From positions 124,001 to 188,000 of the forward strand of contig JADJTK010000051.1 in NCBI GenBank assembly GCA_016711225.1: a DNA stretch of 64,000 bases, read 5' to 3'. Each line of letters starts with the position of its first letter. The first letter of the stretch is position 1. Shown here piece after piece: positions 10,386 to 18,661 of the stretch. This DNA is from Opitutaceae bacterium (GTDB lineage: Bacteria; Verrucomicrobiota; Verrucomicrobiia; Opitutales; Opitutaceae). The position numbers and the translations under genes are program-made. The notes below the pieces were generated by a model, which had not been told where the DNA came from, searched no databases, and worked only from the letters and a program-made list of their open reading frames with translations.

Positions 10386-10613
10386 GACGAAGCTCTGGCG
10401 AGCTTCGCTACGGGGCCGCGCCAGACGAAGTTCTTGCGAACCTCGCTACGGGGTGAGGCCGGGCCCCGCGACGCTTCGGCCTGCGTGGTTGGGATTCTTC
10501 GACGGGGGACCCGCCCTGAAGGGACGGGCCACGGCAAGGCGTGGCCGGACGAAGTTCTTGCGAGCTTCGCTACGGGAAGAACCGGACGAAACCCTTGCGA
10601 ACTTCGCTACAGG
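10386..10613. repeat. Cluster of four CGAAG-type hairpin repeats
   Basis: Four related units lie at 10388-10411, 10426-10449, 10550-10573 and 10587-10610. Each has the form CGAAGYTC, a four-base loop (TTGC or TGGC), GARCTTCG, then CTAC; the first pairs perfectly over eight bases and the others have mismatches. Read on the minus strand each starts with GTAG. A different hairpin sits between units two and three at 10510-10528. The whole gap 10169-10682 holds these units and a terminator, and no gene. Confidence 0.75.
10510..10528. repeat. CCCGYCCTGAAGG-type hairpin, copy 1
   Basis: CCCGCCCTGAAGGGACGGG folds into a near-perfect stem and is followed by a GCCACGGC context. Copies with the same layout occur at 24106-24124 and 37004-37023. 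Confidence 0.55.
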
Positions 10614-10620
10614 GACGCGC

Positions 10621-10649
10621 AAAAAAAGGCCCGGCGGTGAGGCCGGGCC
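10621..10649 (-). terminator. Rho-independent terminator after uxaE
   Basis: Read on the minus strand, GGCCCGGC pairs with GCCGGGCC over eight bases around a six-base loop and is followed by seven T. It lies 34 bases beyond the stop codon of uxaE and closes the sugar-acid operon. Confidence 0.85.
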
Positions 10650-10682
10650 AGAAGAAGGAGCAAACGCAGGACGCGAAGATCG

Positions 10683-12534
10683 CTACGGGGCGATTTGGGC
10701 GACGAGTTGGGAGTAGCTGGTGCAGGCCTCGAGGCGTTGGCGGGCGGCCGCGCAGGTCGCAGCCGGGGCCAGACCGGTGGTCTCGACCAAGAAGACGAGG
10801 TAGCCGGCCACGCCTTGGGCATAGCGCAGACGGGCTTCGTCGCTGATGGCGTAGAAGCGCGCGCGCTGGGCATAGCCGGCCGGAGTGTGGTCCCCAAGGG
10901 CGGACTTCACCGCTTGGCCGCCGGCGGCGAGCACGAAGAGGAAGTTGTATTCGAAGAACAGCATGTGCTCGGGGCTGGGGCTGAGCGTCGCCAAGGCGGC
11001 GCGGCAGGAGGCCGGGGAATAGAAGACGGCGGCGCTGTCGACCGGGGCCGGCAGGGAGGCCACGATAAACGAGCGGGCCATCTTCTGCTCGGTGGCGTCG
11101 CCACTGAATGCTCCGGCGAGGGCGAGCTCCTGGGTGAAGGCGTACCAGTCCTTCCAGAGCGCCTGGTCGGCAGGGTTGGTCGAACGCGAGAGCGCCACGC
11201 CCATCTCGTAGGTGTAGCGGCCGCTGGTCTTGATCTCCAGGTGACTGCCGGTGATCTCGCCGACCACGCGGTAGTTCTCGGCCGATTTGCCGGAGCCGGA
11301 GTGGAACCCGATGCTCACGCCGAATTGCTTGCAGACCTCCCAGTGCGGCTGGACGAGGCGGCGCAGGGCTTCGTTGTCGGGATACGGGCAGTTTTTCTGG
11401 AAGCCGAAGGCCGGGGCGATGAAGTTCACCGGCATGCCCAGGGCCTCGCAGAAGGCGAGCATCACGGCGGTGGTCTCCGGGGTGGTGAGACCGGGGAGTT
11501 CGTCGATCGAGAGCTCGCGCAGGTAGCCGCGGCCGGCGGGAGTGGTGAAGGCGGCGGCACGGGCGGCAGCGTACTTCTGGTCGCGGCGCTTCATCTTCTG
11601 CAGCGAGGGCCAGACGGTGCGGGCCAGAGTGGTGAGGGCGGACTCGTCGATCTTGACCCCGGCGGCGGTCACGCGGGCGCGGACACGGCCGAGCAGATCG
11701 GCGGAGACGGCGCCGGCGGCGGCCGGCTGGTTGAGCGCGAGCTCGGGCGAGAGGTCGAAGGTGATGTAGCTGGCGAGCAGGCACCCGCGCACGAGGGCGT
11801 CCTCGCGGCTGTCGAATTTGCCGCCGATGGGTTGGTGGTCGGCGTTGAAGCTCCAGGCAATGCGGCGCAGATGGAAGCCGGTCTTGAGCTTGGAGAGGAC
11901 CGAGCCGTGGCTCATGCCCTCGACGCTCTGGCCCTGGTGGCCCTCGGGGACGTTGGCGCCGATGAAGGGGAACGGCACGGTGTCCAGGTGGTTGGCCGAG
12001 CATCGCGTCGACATCATAGACGAGCTCGCGCGGGATACTGTTCTGGTTGGCGGTGAGGCCGATCTCGAGGGCGCCCATCGCCCACTCGACGGCGGGCCAG
12101 TGCAGCGCGGTGAAGCGCGCGCCCACGCCGAGGGTGCTGCGGCCGAGCTGAGCGGTGGCAGTCGGAAAGATGGTCGATTCCGGATCGTGCTCCTGGATCA
12201 GGTTCTTGAGGCGAAGGAGATTCGCCCATGTTGCGGGAAAAACGATACGTTTGGCCTTGATGCAGACTCCGTCGACTAGGATCGCGCTCGGGTTGGGGAT
12301 GTCGCCCGCCTCAAGCCGCCAGGCGCAATCGCCGGTGGTCTGGTCCTCGACCAGGGTCCAGGCGCCCGCGGCAGTGGTGAAGCCAGACTTGTCGTGGAAG
12401 ATCAGGCCCTTGGCGTTGCGGTCGGCGAATTTCTGCTGGAGGGAGGCCCAGTCGAGGCAGAAGTCGGGGCTGATGCAGGGGTTCTGCGCCAGGCGCAGGT
12501 TGTGGGCGAGGAGGAAGGCGTTGATGGGAGTCAT
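10683..12534 (-). CDS. uxaE: Tagaturonate epimerase-family protein; frameshift near 12003
   Basis: UxaE-type enzymes convert D-tagaturonate to D-fructuronate in galacturonate breakdown. The N-terminal part begins MTPINAFLLAHNLRLAQNP at the ATG at 12534 and runs to ELVYDVDA. The frame then shifts by one base near 12000-12005 and continues in the adjacent frame with CSANHLDTVPFPFIGANVPE to the stop at 10683. Removing one base joins the two pieces into about 616 residues. Typical segments are VSIGFHSGSGKSAENYR and SGRYTYEMGVALSRS. I assign the family from overall resemblance and from context: an SDR of the expected fructuronate-reductase type lies directly upstream in the operon. It is the last gene before the terminator at 10621. 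Confidence 0.7.
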
Positions 12535-12662
12535 CGGAGCGGGAGCCAAGGGGGCATGAATTGGTCGAAGGGATCGGGTGGGGCTGAGGGGCCAAATGGC
12601 GGCAGCTTGCTTGTAGCGGGGGATCCCCGGCACCAGCAAGCCGCCTTCCGGGGGCGGTTGCC

Positions 12663-13448
12663 CTAGATCGTCATGGCGTGGTAACCACCGTCGACGATGA
12701 GTTCCTCGCCGGTGATGAAGGAGCCGGCGGCGTCGCCGGCCAGCAGCAGGGTGGCCCCGATCAGCTCACGGGCCTCGCCGAAACGCTTCATGGGCGTGTG
12801 GCCCATGATGCTCGTGACGCGGTCCGGGGTGAGCACCTTGCGGTTCTGCTCGGCGGGGAAGAAGCCGGGCACCAGGACGTTGACGCGCACCTTCTGCGGG
12901 GCCCACTCGCGGGCGAGGTTGAGGGAGAGGTTGTGCACCGCGCCCTTGGTCGCCGAGTAGGTGAAGACGCGAGACAGCGGGACCACTCCCGACATCGAGC
13001 CGAGGTTGATGATCGAGCCGCCCTGACCGCGGTCGACGAGGTACTTGCCAAAGACCTGGCAGCCGAGGAACACGCCCTTGAGGTTGACGCGCACGATGCG
13101 GTCGAACTCCTCCTCGGTGATGTCGAGGAACGGCGTGGCGGAGTTGATGCCGGCGCCGTTGATGACAATGTCGACGCGTCCGCTGCGTTTGAGCACGGCG
13201 GCGAGCAGGGCCTCGACCTCGGCCTTGCTGGTGGCCTCGGTGGCATGGAACCAGGCCTTGCCGCCGGCAGCGGCAATCTTGTCGAGCCGGACGCGGGCCT
13301 TCTCGGCGTTGCGTCCGACGATGACCACTTCGGCGCCGGCGCCGGCCAGCCCCTCGGCCATGGCGCCGCAGAGTTCACCGGTGCCGCCGATGACGACGGC
13401 GACGCGGCCTTCGAGGCCGAACAGTTGTTGGAGGTATTCGGAGCTCAT
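12663..13448 (-). CDS. Short-chain dehydrogenase/reductase, probable fructuronate/mannonate oxidoreductase type
   Basis: A 261-residue classical SDR. The cofactor loop is GGTGELCGAMAEGLAG, followed by the structural NGAG motif (VINGAGINSATPF), a catalytic Ser in NLGSMSG and the YxxxK pair in YSATKGA. The C-terminal VDGGYHA is typical. Related SDRs reduce 5-keto or 2-keto sugar acids, and the adjacent UxaE suggests that this one interconverts D-fructuronate and D-mannonate; that substrate is inferred. Its start codon overlaps the stop of the Ldh-family gene by four bases (ATGA), so the two are translationally coupled. Confidence 0.85.
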   Translation of the reverse strand: MSSEYLQQLFGLEGRVAVVIGGTGELCGAMAEGLAGAGAEVVIVGRNAEKARVRLDKIAAAGGKAWFHATEATSKAEVEALLAAVLKRSGRVDIVINGAGINSATPFLDITEEEFDRIVRVNLKGVFLGCQVFGKYLVDRGQGGSIINLGSMSGVVPLSRVFTYSATKGAVHNLSLNLAREWAPQKVRVNVLVPGFFPAEQNRKVLTPDRVTSIMGHTPMKRFGEARELIGATLLLAGDAAGSFITGEELIVDGGYHAMTI

Positions 13449-14542
13449 GCGGAGAAAGTCTTCAAGGAGGAGGGATTCCAGGGTGCGCGGCCGATCTCGG
13501 TCGCGATTTCGTTGAAGGCGCCGATCTCCGCCGCGCTGAAGAGCAGGCCGCCGGCGGCGGCGCTCTTGCGGGCGAAGTCGGCCTCGATCTGGCCGGGCAG
13601 CATGCTTTTGTCGTTACCGTGGCCGAGGACGTCGCGGATGACGGCCTGGACGTTGGCCTGCTGGTTGCGTCCGAGCGAGAAGGCGCCGGAGGAGAGCGCC
13701 TCGGGGTGGATGACTTGGAAGAAGAAACAGCAGGTGTGCTTCTCCTCGGGCTGCTGGTCCCAGCGGTTCCGGATGGTAGGAAGGGACCCGCCGATGAAGC
13801 CGGCCATCAGCTCATTGATGAGTGAGAGGCCGTAGCCCTTGTGGGCGCCGAAGGGCAGGAGGTACTTGGCCTTGAGCGGGTCGGTGGTCATCACGCCGTT
13901 GACGTCGATGGCGGCATCGGGCGGGAGGGCCTTGCCCTCGCGGGCGAGCTGCTGTACCCGACCCATGGCGACCACGGAGGTGGCCCAGTCGATGACGATG
14001 GGATAGCCGACCGCCTCGGTGGTGGGGAAGCCCCAGGAGTGGGGATTGGTGCCCAGGGTGGGGAACTTGCCGCCGAAGGGCACGACCTCGGCCAAGGCGG
14101 CGGTGCAGTTGGTGTAGGCGATGTAGCCCTTTTGCGCGGCGTCCATCACGTAGCCGCCACCCCAGAGGTAGTGGAAGGCGTTGTCGACGGAGACGGTGCC
14201 CACTCCGTACTGGTCGGCGAGGCGGATGGCCTCGGCCATGGCGCGGTAGGCGGTGGCCTGACCGAGCTTCCTGTTGGCGTTCCAGATCTTGGCGGAGGGA
14301 AAGCGGTTGGGCTTCTCCACGATCTGGGCACCCGGCACGCAGCCCTTCGAGCCGGAGCCGAAGAGGTGGTCGAGGTGGAGGGCCTTGATGCCGTTATGGG
14401 TACGGATGCCGTGACGGGAGGCGGAGGCGCAGAAACGCGCGCCCTCCTCGGCTTCGTCGGGGAGGAAACCGCGGTGGCTGTACGCGGCGGCGATGAGCGC
14501 GTTGTGTTCGGTTTCCGGAACGATGTAGAAGGGATCGGCCAT
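13445..14542 (-). CDS. Ldh/malate dehydrogenase 2-family NAD(P)-dependent oxidoreductase
   Basis: The 365-residue protein belongs to the LdhA/YlbC-type family of 2-hydroxyacid dehydrogenases, which is unrelated to classical lactate dehydrogenase. Visible family segments include HGIRTHNG, GGYVMDAAQKGYIAYTNCTA, GTNPHSWGFPT, and PFGAHKGYGLSLINELMAGFIGGS near the active site. Family members oxidise malate, ureidoglycolate, sulfolactate or dehydrogulonate, so the sequence alone does not give the substrate; in this operon a sugar acid is likely. It overlaps the SDR gene by four bases and follows gnd after 33 bases. Confidence 0.8.
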   Translation of the reverse strand: MADPFYIVPETEHNALIAAAYSHRGFLPDEAEEGARFCASASRHGIRTHNGIKALHLDHLFGSGSKGCVPGAQIVEKPNRFPSAKIWNANRKLGQATAYRAMAEAIRLADQYGVGTVSVDNAFHYLWGGGYVMDAAQKGYIAYTNCTAALAEVVPFGGKFPTLGTNPHSWGFPTTEAVGYPIVIDWATSVVAMGRVQQLAREGKALPPDAAIDVNGVMTTDPLKAKYLLPFGAHKGYGLSLINELMAGFIGGSLPTIRNRWDQQPEEKHTCCFFFQVIHPEALSSGAFSLGRNQQANVQAVIRDVLGHGNDKSMLPGQIEADFARKSAAAGGLLFSAAEIGAFNEIATEIGRAPWNPSSLKTFSA

Positions 14543-14575
14543 GGTGGTGCGGCGCTAGGGTGGGCGGGGCGGGGT

Positions 14576-16072
14576 TCAGACCTGGGTCTGGGGGCGGGCG
14601 GAGTCGGGCCAATCGATGTGGAAGAACTCGCCGCGGGGGCGGTCGGTGCGTTCGTAGGTGTGGGCGCCGAAGAAGTCGCGCTGGCCCTGGAGCAGGTTGG
14701 CCGGCAGGCGGGCGGCGCGGTAACCGTCGTAGTAGGCCAGCGCCGAGCTGAAGGTGGGGGTGGGCACGCCGAGTTCGACAGCGGTGGCGACGACCTTGCG
14801 CCAGTTGGCCTGGGCCTTCTGTACGGTCTTGTTGAAGTACGGGTCGAGGAGGAGGTTCGCGAGCTTCGGGTCCGAGCCGAAGGCCTCGGTGATCTTCTGT
14901 AGGAACACGGCGCGGATGATACAACCGCCGCGCCAGATCTGCGCGATTTTCCCGAAGTTGAGCTTCCAGCTGTATTCTTTCTGGGCCTCGCGCATGAGCT
15001 GGAAGCCCTGGGCGTAGGAGCAGATCTTGGAGCAGTAGAGGGCGTCGTGGATGGCCTTGAGGAAGGCGGTCTTCGAGCCGGTGAACTTGGCCTTCGGGCC
15101 CTTGAGGATCTTCGAGGCGGCGACGCGCTCTTCTTTCACCGCGGAGATGCAGCGGGCGAAGACGGCCTCGGCGACGGTCGGGGCGGGCACGCCCATGTCG
15201 AGGGCGCTCACGCTGGTCCACTTGCCCGTGCCCTTCTGGCCGGCGGTGTCGAGGACGATGTCGACAAAGGGTTTCTTCGTGACGGGGTCGAGCTGCTGGA
15301 GGATGTCGGCGGTGATTTCGACCAGGAAGCTGTCGAGCGCGCCCTTGTTCCATTTCGCAAAGACCTTGCCGATCTCCGGGGCGCTCATACCGAGCACGCC
15401 GCGCATCAGGTCGTAGGCTTCGCAGATCATCTGCATGTCGCCGTACTCGATGCCGTTGTGGACCATCTTCACGTAGTGGCCGGCACCATCGGGCCCGATG
15501 TAGGTCGAGCAGGGCACCCCGCCTTTGACGGGCTTGCCGGGCGCGGCGCCGACGAGGGGGCGGCCGGTCTTGCGGTCGACCTTCGCGGCGATGGCGTTCC
15601 AGACCGGCTCGAGGAATTTGAAGGCCGCGGGATCGCCGCCGGGCATGAGGGCCGGGCCGAAACGCGCCCCCTCTTCGCCCCCAGAAACGCCACTGCCGAT
15701 GAAGCGGAAGCCGGCGTCGCGCAGCGCCTTCTCGCGGCGGATGGTGTCGGTCCACTTCGAGTTGCCGCCGTCGACGATGATGTCGCCGGGCGCCAGCAGC
15801 GGGAGCAGCGAATCGATCACGGCGTCGGTCGCCTTGCCGGCCTGCACCATGATCACGATACGGGCGGGCTTGGCGAGGGAGGCGACGAAGTCCTTGAGCT
15901 CGGCGAAGCCGACGAGGCCGCCCGGGGTGTTCGGGTTTTCGGCGACAAACTGGTCGGTCTTGGCGGTGGTGCGGTTGTAGACCGAGATCTTGAAGCCGTG
16001 GTCGGCGATGTTGAGGGCAAGATTTTGCCCCATGACGGCGAGGCCGATAAGGCCGATTTCAGATTGGCTCAT
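14576..16072 (-). CDS. gnd: 6-phosphogluconate dehydrogenase, decarboxylating
   Basis: Gnd oxidises 6-phosphogluconate to ribulose 5-phosphate and carbon dioxide with NADP or NAD. The 498-residue product has the N-terminal fold with GLAVMGQNLALNIADHGF, the substrate-binding segment SGVSGGEEGARFGPALMPGG, the catalytic region YVKMVHNGIEYGDMQMICEAYD, and the C-terminal YFNKTVQKAQANWRKVV. Length is slightly above the usual 470 residues. It lies within the sugar-acid operon, suggesting that pathway products enter pentose phosphate metabolism; it may also be the general housekeeping copy. Confidence 0.93.
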   Translation of the reverse strand: MSQSEIGLIGLAVMGQNLALNIADHGFKISVYNRTTAKTDQFVAENPNTPGGLVGFAELKDFVASLAKPARIVIMVQAGKATDAVIDSLLPLLAPGDIIVDGGNSKWTDTIRREKALRDAGFRFIGSGVSGGEEGARFGPALMPGGDPAAFKFLEPVWNAIAAKVDRKTGRPLVGAAPGKPVKGGVPCSTYIGPDGAGHYVKMVHNGIEYGDMQMICEAYDLMRGVLGMSAPEIGKVFAKWNKGALDSFLVEITADILQQLDPVTKKPFVDIVLDTAGQKGTGKWTSVSALDMGVPAPTVAEAVFARCISAVKEERVAASKILKGPKAKFTGSKTAFLKAIHDALYCSKICSYAQGFQLMREAQKEYSWKLNFGKIAQIWRGGCIIRAVFLQKITEAFGSDPKLANLLLDPYFNKTVQKAQANWRKVVATAVELGVPTPTFSSALAYYDGYRAARLPANLLQGQRDFFGAHTYERTDRPRGEFFHIDWPDSARPQTQV

Positions 16073-16141
16073 AGTGGTAGGTAGACGGGAGTGAGGGAGA
16101 AAGGGAGGAAGGGAACGCGGTAGTGGAGGGGGGGCGGAGGC

Positions 16142-17101
16142 TCAGAACTTGTTAGCCTGGGCGTGGGGCTTCTCGCCGCGGAAGAAGCGCGTGATGTTCT
16201 CGGCGGCCATGCCGGCCTGGCGCTGCACGCTCTCGTAGGTACGCGAGCCGATGTGCGGGGTGACAATGCAATTGGGCGCGTGCAGCAACGGGTGGTCGGC
16301 CGGCGGTGGCTCCTGGTCGAGTACGTCGGTGCCGTAGCCGGCGACCTGGCCGGACTGGAGGGCGGCGACCATGTCGCCCACGTGCACGATCTCGCCGCGA
16401 GCGCAGTTGAGCACGATCACGCCGCGCTTCATGCGGGCGAGGGTTTTGGTGTTGATCAAGTCGCGCGTTTCCGGGGTGAGGTTGGTGTGGAGCGAGAGGT
16501 AGTCGGCGGCGGCGAAGACCTCGTCCATGGTGGCGGCGCGGCGCACGCCGTGGGCGGTGGCGAAGGATTCGTCCCAATACAGATCGAAGGCGACCGTCTC
16601 CATGCCGAAAGCCCGGGCGCGGATGGCGACCTCCTTGCCGATGCGGCCCAGGCCGACGATGCCGACGGTCTTGCCGAGCAGTTCGTGACCGGTCTTGCGC
16701 TTCCAGGTGCCGGCGCGGGTGGCGTCGCTGGAGAAGATCAGGTTTTTCTCGAGGGCGAGCAGCAGGCAGAAGGTGTGCTCGGCCACCGTGGTGTGGTTGA
16801 CGCCCGGGGTGAAGAGCACGGGGATTTTGCGGGCGGTGGCCTCGGTAACGTCGATCTTGTCGAGACCGATGCCGTACTTGCTGATTACCTTCAGGCGGGG
16901 GAGGGACTTGGCGATCACCGCGGCGGTGATGGCGTCGTCGCCGCAAAGGAAGCCGTCGAACTCGCCGGCGAGCTCGAGCATGCGCGACTCGGGCAGGGGC
17001 CCGCGTTCGTTGACGATCTCAAAGCCGGCGGACGCGAGCAGGGCGTGGTGCGCTCCGGGCGTGTCCTGAAACGAGGTGGTGGTGAGCAGGATGCGTGGCA
17101 T
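16142..17101 (-). CDS. D-isomer-specific 2-hydroxyacid dehydrogenase (phosphoglycerate dehydrogenase-like)
   Basis: A 319-residue NAD-dependent dehydrogenase. The cofactor motif is VGIVGLGRIGKEVAIRARAFG, the catalytic Arg lies in LNCARGEIV, the Glu in VLDQEPP and the His in TPHIGSRTYE. It lacks the ACT domain of many SerA proteins, so a role in serine synthesis is less likely than oxidation of a sugar-derived 2-hydroxyacid. The ATG at 17101 is chosen since MPRILLTTTSF begins the first beta strand. It is the first gene of the operon and faces the regulator at 17276, with a repeat-type operator between them. Confidence 0.85.
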   Translation of the reverse strand: MPRILLTTTSFQDTPGAHHALLASAGFEIVNERGPLPESRMLELAGEFDGFLCGDDAITAAVIAKSLPRLKVISKYGIGLDKIDVTEATARKIPVLFTPGVNHTTVAEHTFCLLLALEKNLIFSSDATRAGTWKRKTGHELLGKTVGIVGLGRIGKEVAIRARAFGMETVAFDLYWDESFATAHGVRRAATMDEVFAAADYLSLHTNLTPETRDLINTKTLARMKRGVIVLNCARGEIVHVGDMVAALQSGQVAGYGTDVLDQEPPPADHPLLHAPNCIVTPHIGSRTYESVQRQAGMAAENITRFFRGEKPHAQANKF

Positions 17102-17233
17102 GGGAGGAAGCGGGGCGGTTGGGGTGAGCGGGAGACCGGGGCGGGAGCAAGCAGGGCGAAACGGGCGGGGAGCCGGGGGGGGCGGGGGCCAAACCAACGG
17201 CGCAGAGAATACCACAGGCAGAAAAAAAAGGTT

Positions 17234-17269
17234 TCCCATTTTGCGCATCTCGTGTCCCAAATTGCGCAT
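17234..17269. promoter_or_regulatory. Direct-repeat operator between the sugar-acid operon and its regulator
   Basis: TCCCATTTTGCGCAT at 17234-17248 recurs as TCCCAAATTGCGCAT at 17255-17269, with 13 of 15 positions identical and 21 bases between repeats. Two helical turns is the spacing of AraC-family half-sites such as araI1-araI2. The adjacent gene encodes such a regulator, so this is its probable binding site for control of the divergent operon, itself, or both. Confidence 0.65.
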
Positions 17270-17275
17270 TCCACG

Positions 17276-18478
17276 ATGCGTCGCCGAAGTCCCGGACAGC
17301 AGGTAGCGGCCTTTCTCGCCCTCGACAGCGAGCACTGGCGGGCGGTGTTGCGTGGGCTGGCCCGGTTCTTCCGGGACCGGCCCGGGGTGACCGTGCTCAA
17401 GTTCAGCCCGGTGGAGGGCTACGACGAGGCGGAGCTGCGGCGGCTGCGGGTGGACGGGGTGGTGGCGAAGGTGGGCTCGCGGCGCGACGAGCGCGTATTG
17501 GGTGGTTTGGGATTGCCGGTGGTGAACATCTCCGGGCAATTCCGCACCCTCGCGATTCCCACGATCAACTCCGACGATCTCGGGGTGGGGCGGATGGCCT
17601 TGCGGCATTTTCACAGCCGCGGCTATCGCTCGTTCGCCTACTGCGGTAGCAGTACGCACTGGGGCTCGCGCCTGCGGCTGCGGGCGTTTCGCGACGCGGC
17701 GCGGCTGCAGGAGCCCGGGGCGAGCGTGGCCACGTTGTTTCTACCCGGCGGTGAACACGCGTCCCCCTATGCCGAGCGTTCCCGGGCGGCGTTGCTCCGT
17801 TGGGTGCGGCGGCTGCGCAAGCCGGTGGGAATCTTTGCCTTCACCGATCGGGTGGCGATCGAGGTCGAACAGGCGTGCCAGCGCTGCGGGCTGCGCGTGC
17901 CCGATCAGGTCGCGATCCTAGGGGTGGGCAACGACCTTACCCAGATCGATTTTGCCCATGTGGCGCTGTCGAGCATCCAGCTCAATGCTGAGCAGATCGG
18001 CTGGCTGGCGGCGGAGCGGCTCGAGCAGATGATGCGCGGTGTCGTCCCGGCCGAGCCCACCACACTGGTGAACCCGCTCAAGCTGGTCACCCGGCGGTCC
18101 ACCGACCGGTACGCTGTGGCCGACGAGGTGGTGGCGGCGGCGTTGGATCACATCCGCGAGCATCTTGGCGACCCCGTGTACGCCGAGACACTGGCGCGGG
18201 CAATCGGGGTGTCGCGTCGGGTGCTGGAGTATCGGATGCGGCGGGTACTGGGCAGCACGGTAAACGGCGAGGTGTTACGGCTGAAGCTGGAGCAGGCCCA
18301 GGAGCTGCTCGCGGATCTGACTTTGCCGATCGGGGAGATCGGCTATCGCACGGGCTTCGGCAGCCCGAAGGACTTTTCGCGCGCCTTCAGTCGGCGTCTC
18401 GGGATCGCGCCGTCGGTGTACCGGCAGCGTCTTCTCGGCGAGGCGGCTGGGCCGGCGGCGGACCAGCAGGTGTATTGA
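17276..18478 (+). CDS. XylR-like transcriptional regulator (LacI-type sensor plus AraC-type DNA-binding domain)
   Basis: The 400-residue protein combines an N-terminal periplasmic-binding-protein-like sensor with a C-terminal AraC-type double helix-turn-helix, the layout of the xylose regulator XylR. Sensor features include VAAFLALDSEHWRAVLRGLARF, INSDDLGVGRMALRHFHSRG and AILGVGNDLTQIDFAHVALSS. The DNA-binding part contains YAETLARAIGVSRRVLEYRMRR and the AraC signature region IGEIGYRTGFGSPKDFSRAF. I start it at the ATG at 17276, seven bases after the second operator repeat; the frame is open far upstream but antisense to the dehydrogenase. It probably senses a sugar or sugar acid and controls the divergent operon. 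Confidence 0.88.
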   Translation: MRRRSPGQQVAAFLALDSEHWRAVLRGLARFFRDRPGVTVLKFSPVEGYDEAELRRLRVDGVVAKVGSRRDERVLGGLGLPVVNISGQFRTLAIPTINSDDLGVGRMALRHFHSRGYRSFAYCGSSTHWGSRLRLRAFRDAARLQEPGASVATLFLPGGEHASPYAERSRAALLRWVRRLRKPVGIFAFTDRVAIEVEQACQRCGLRVPDQVAILGVGNDLTQIDFAHVALSSIQLNAEQIGWLAAERLEQMMRGVVPAEPTTLVNPLKLVTRRSTDRYAVADEVVAAALDHIREHLGDPVYAETLARAIGVSRRVLEYRMRRVLGSTVNGEVLRLKLEQAQELLADLTLPIGEIGYRTGFGSPKDFSRAFSRRLGIAPSVYRQRLLGEAAGPAADQQVY

Positions 18479-18531
18479 AGAGACGGGGCAAGGCGTCGTG
18501 CGCGGATGGCGGCCTTCTCCGAAAGTGGGTC

Positions 18532-18617
18532 AGTGTGCTTGCACGCGCCCCAGAAGCGCGTGCAAGCACGCTGGCCTACCCTGGAACGGCGGAGTCAAGG
18601 CGCATGCAAGCACGCTG
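18532..18617. repeat. REPIN-like inverted pair plus a third REP copy
   Basis: GTGCTTGCACGCGC at 18535-18548 pairs perfectly with GCGCGTGCAAGCAC at 18556-18569 around a seven-base loop, and the pairing extends to 18532/18572 with one wobble. A third unit, GCGCATGCAAGCACGCTG, lies at 18600-18617. GGCCTACC after the second arm gives the GTAGG end on the minus strand. It fills the 18479-18661 gap between convergent genes. Confidence 0.75.
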
Positions 18618-18661
18618 ACCGACCATGGTACGGCCGCGGCAAAGCGCGGGGCTTGGGGCAC

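Noticed and set aside
10386..10613. The repeated hairpins as a CRISPR array.
   Set aside because: Spacers are irregular, repeats have drifted, and no cas gene is present.
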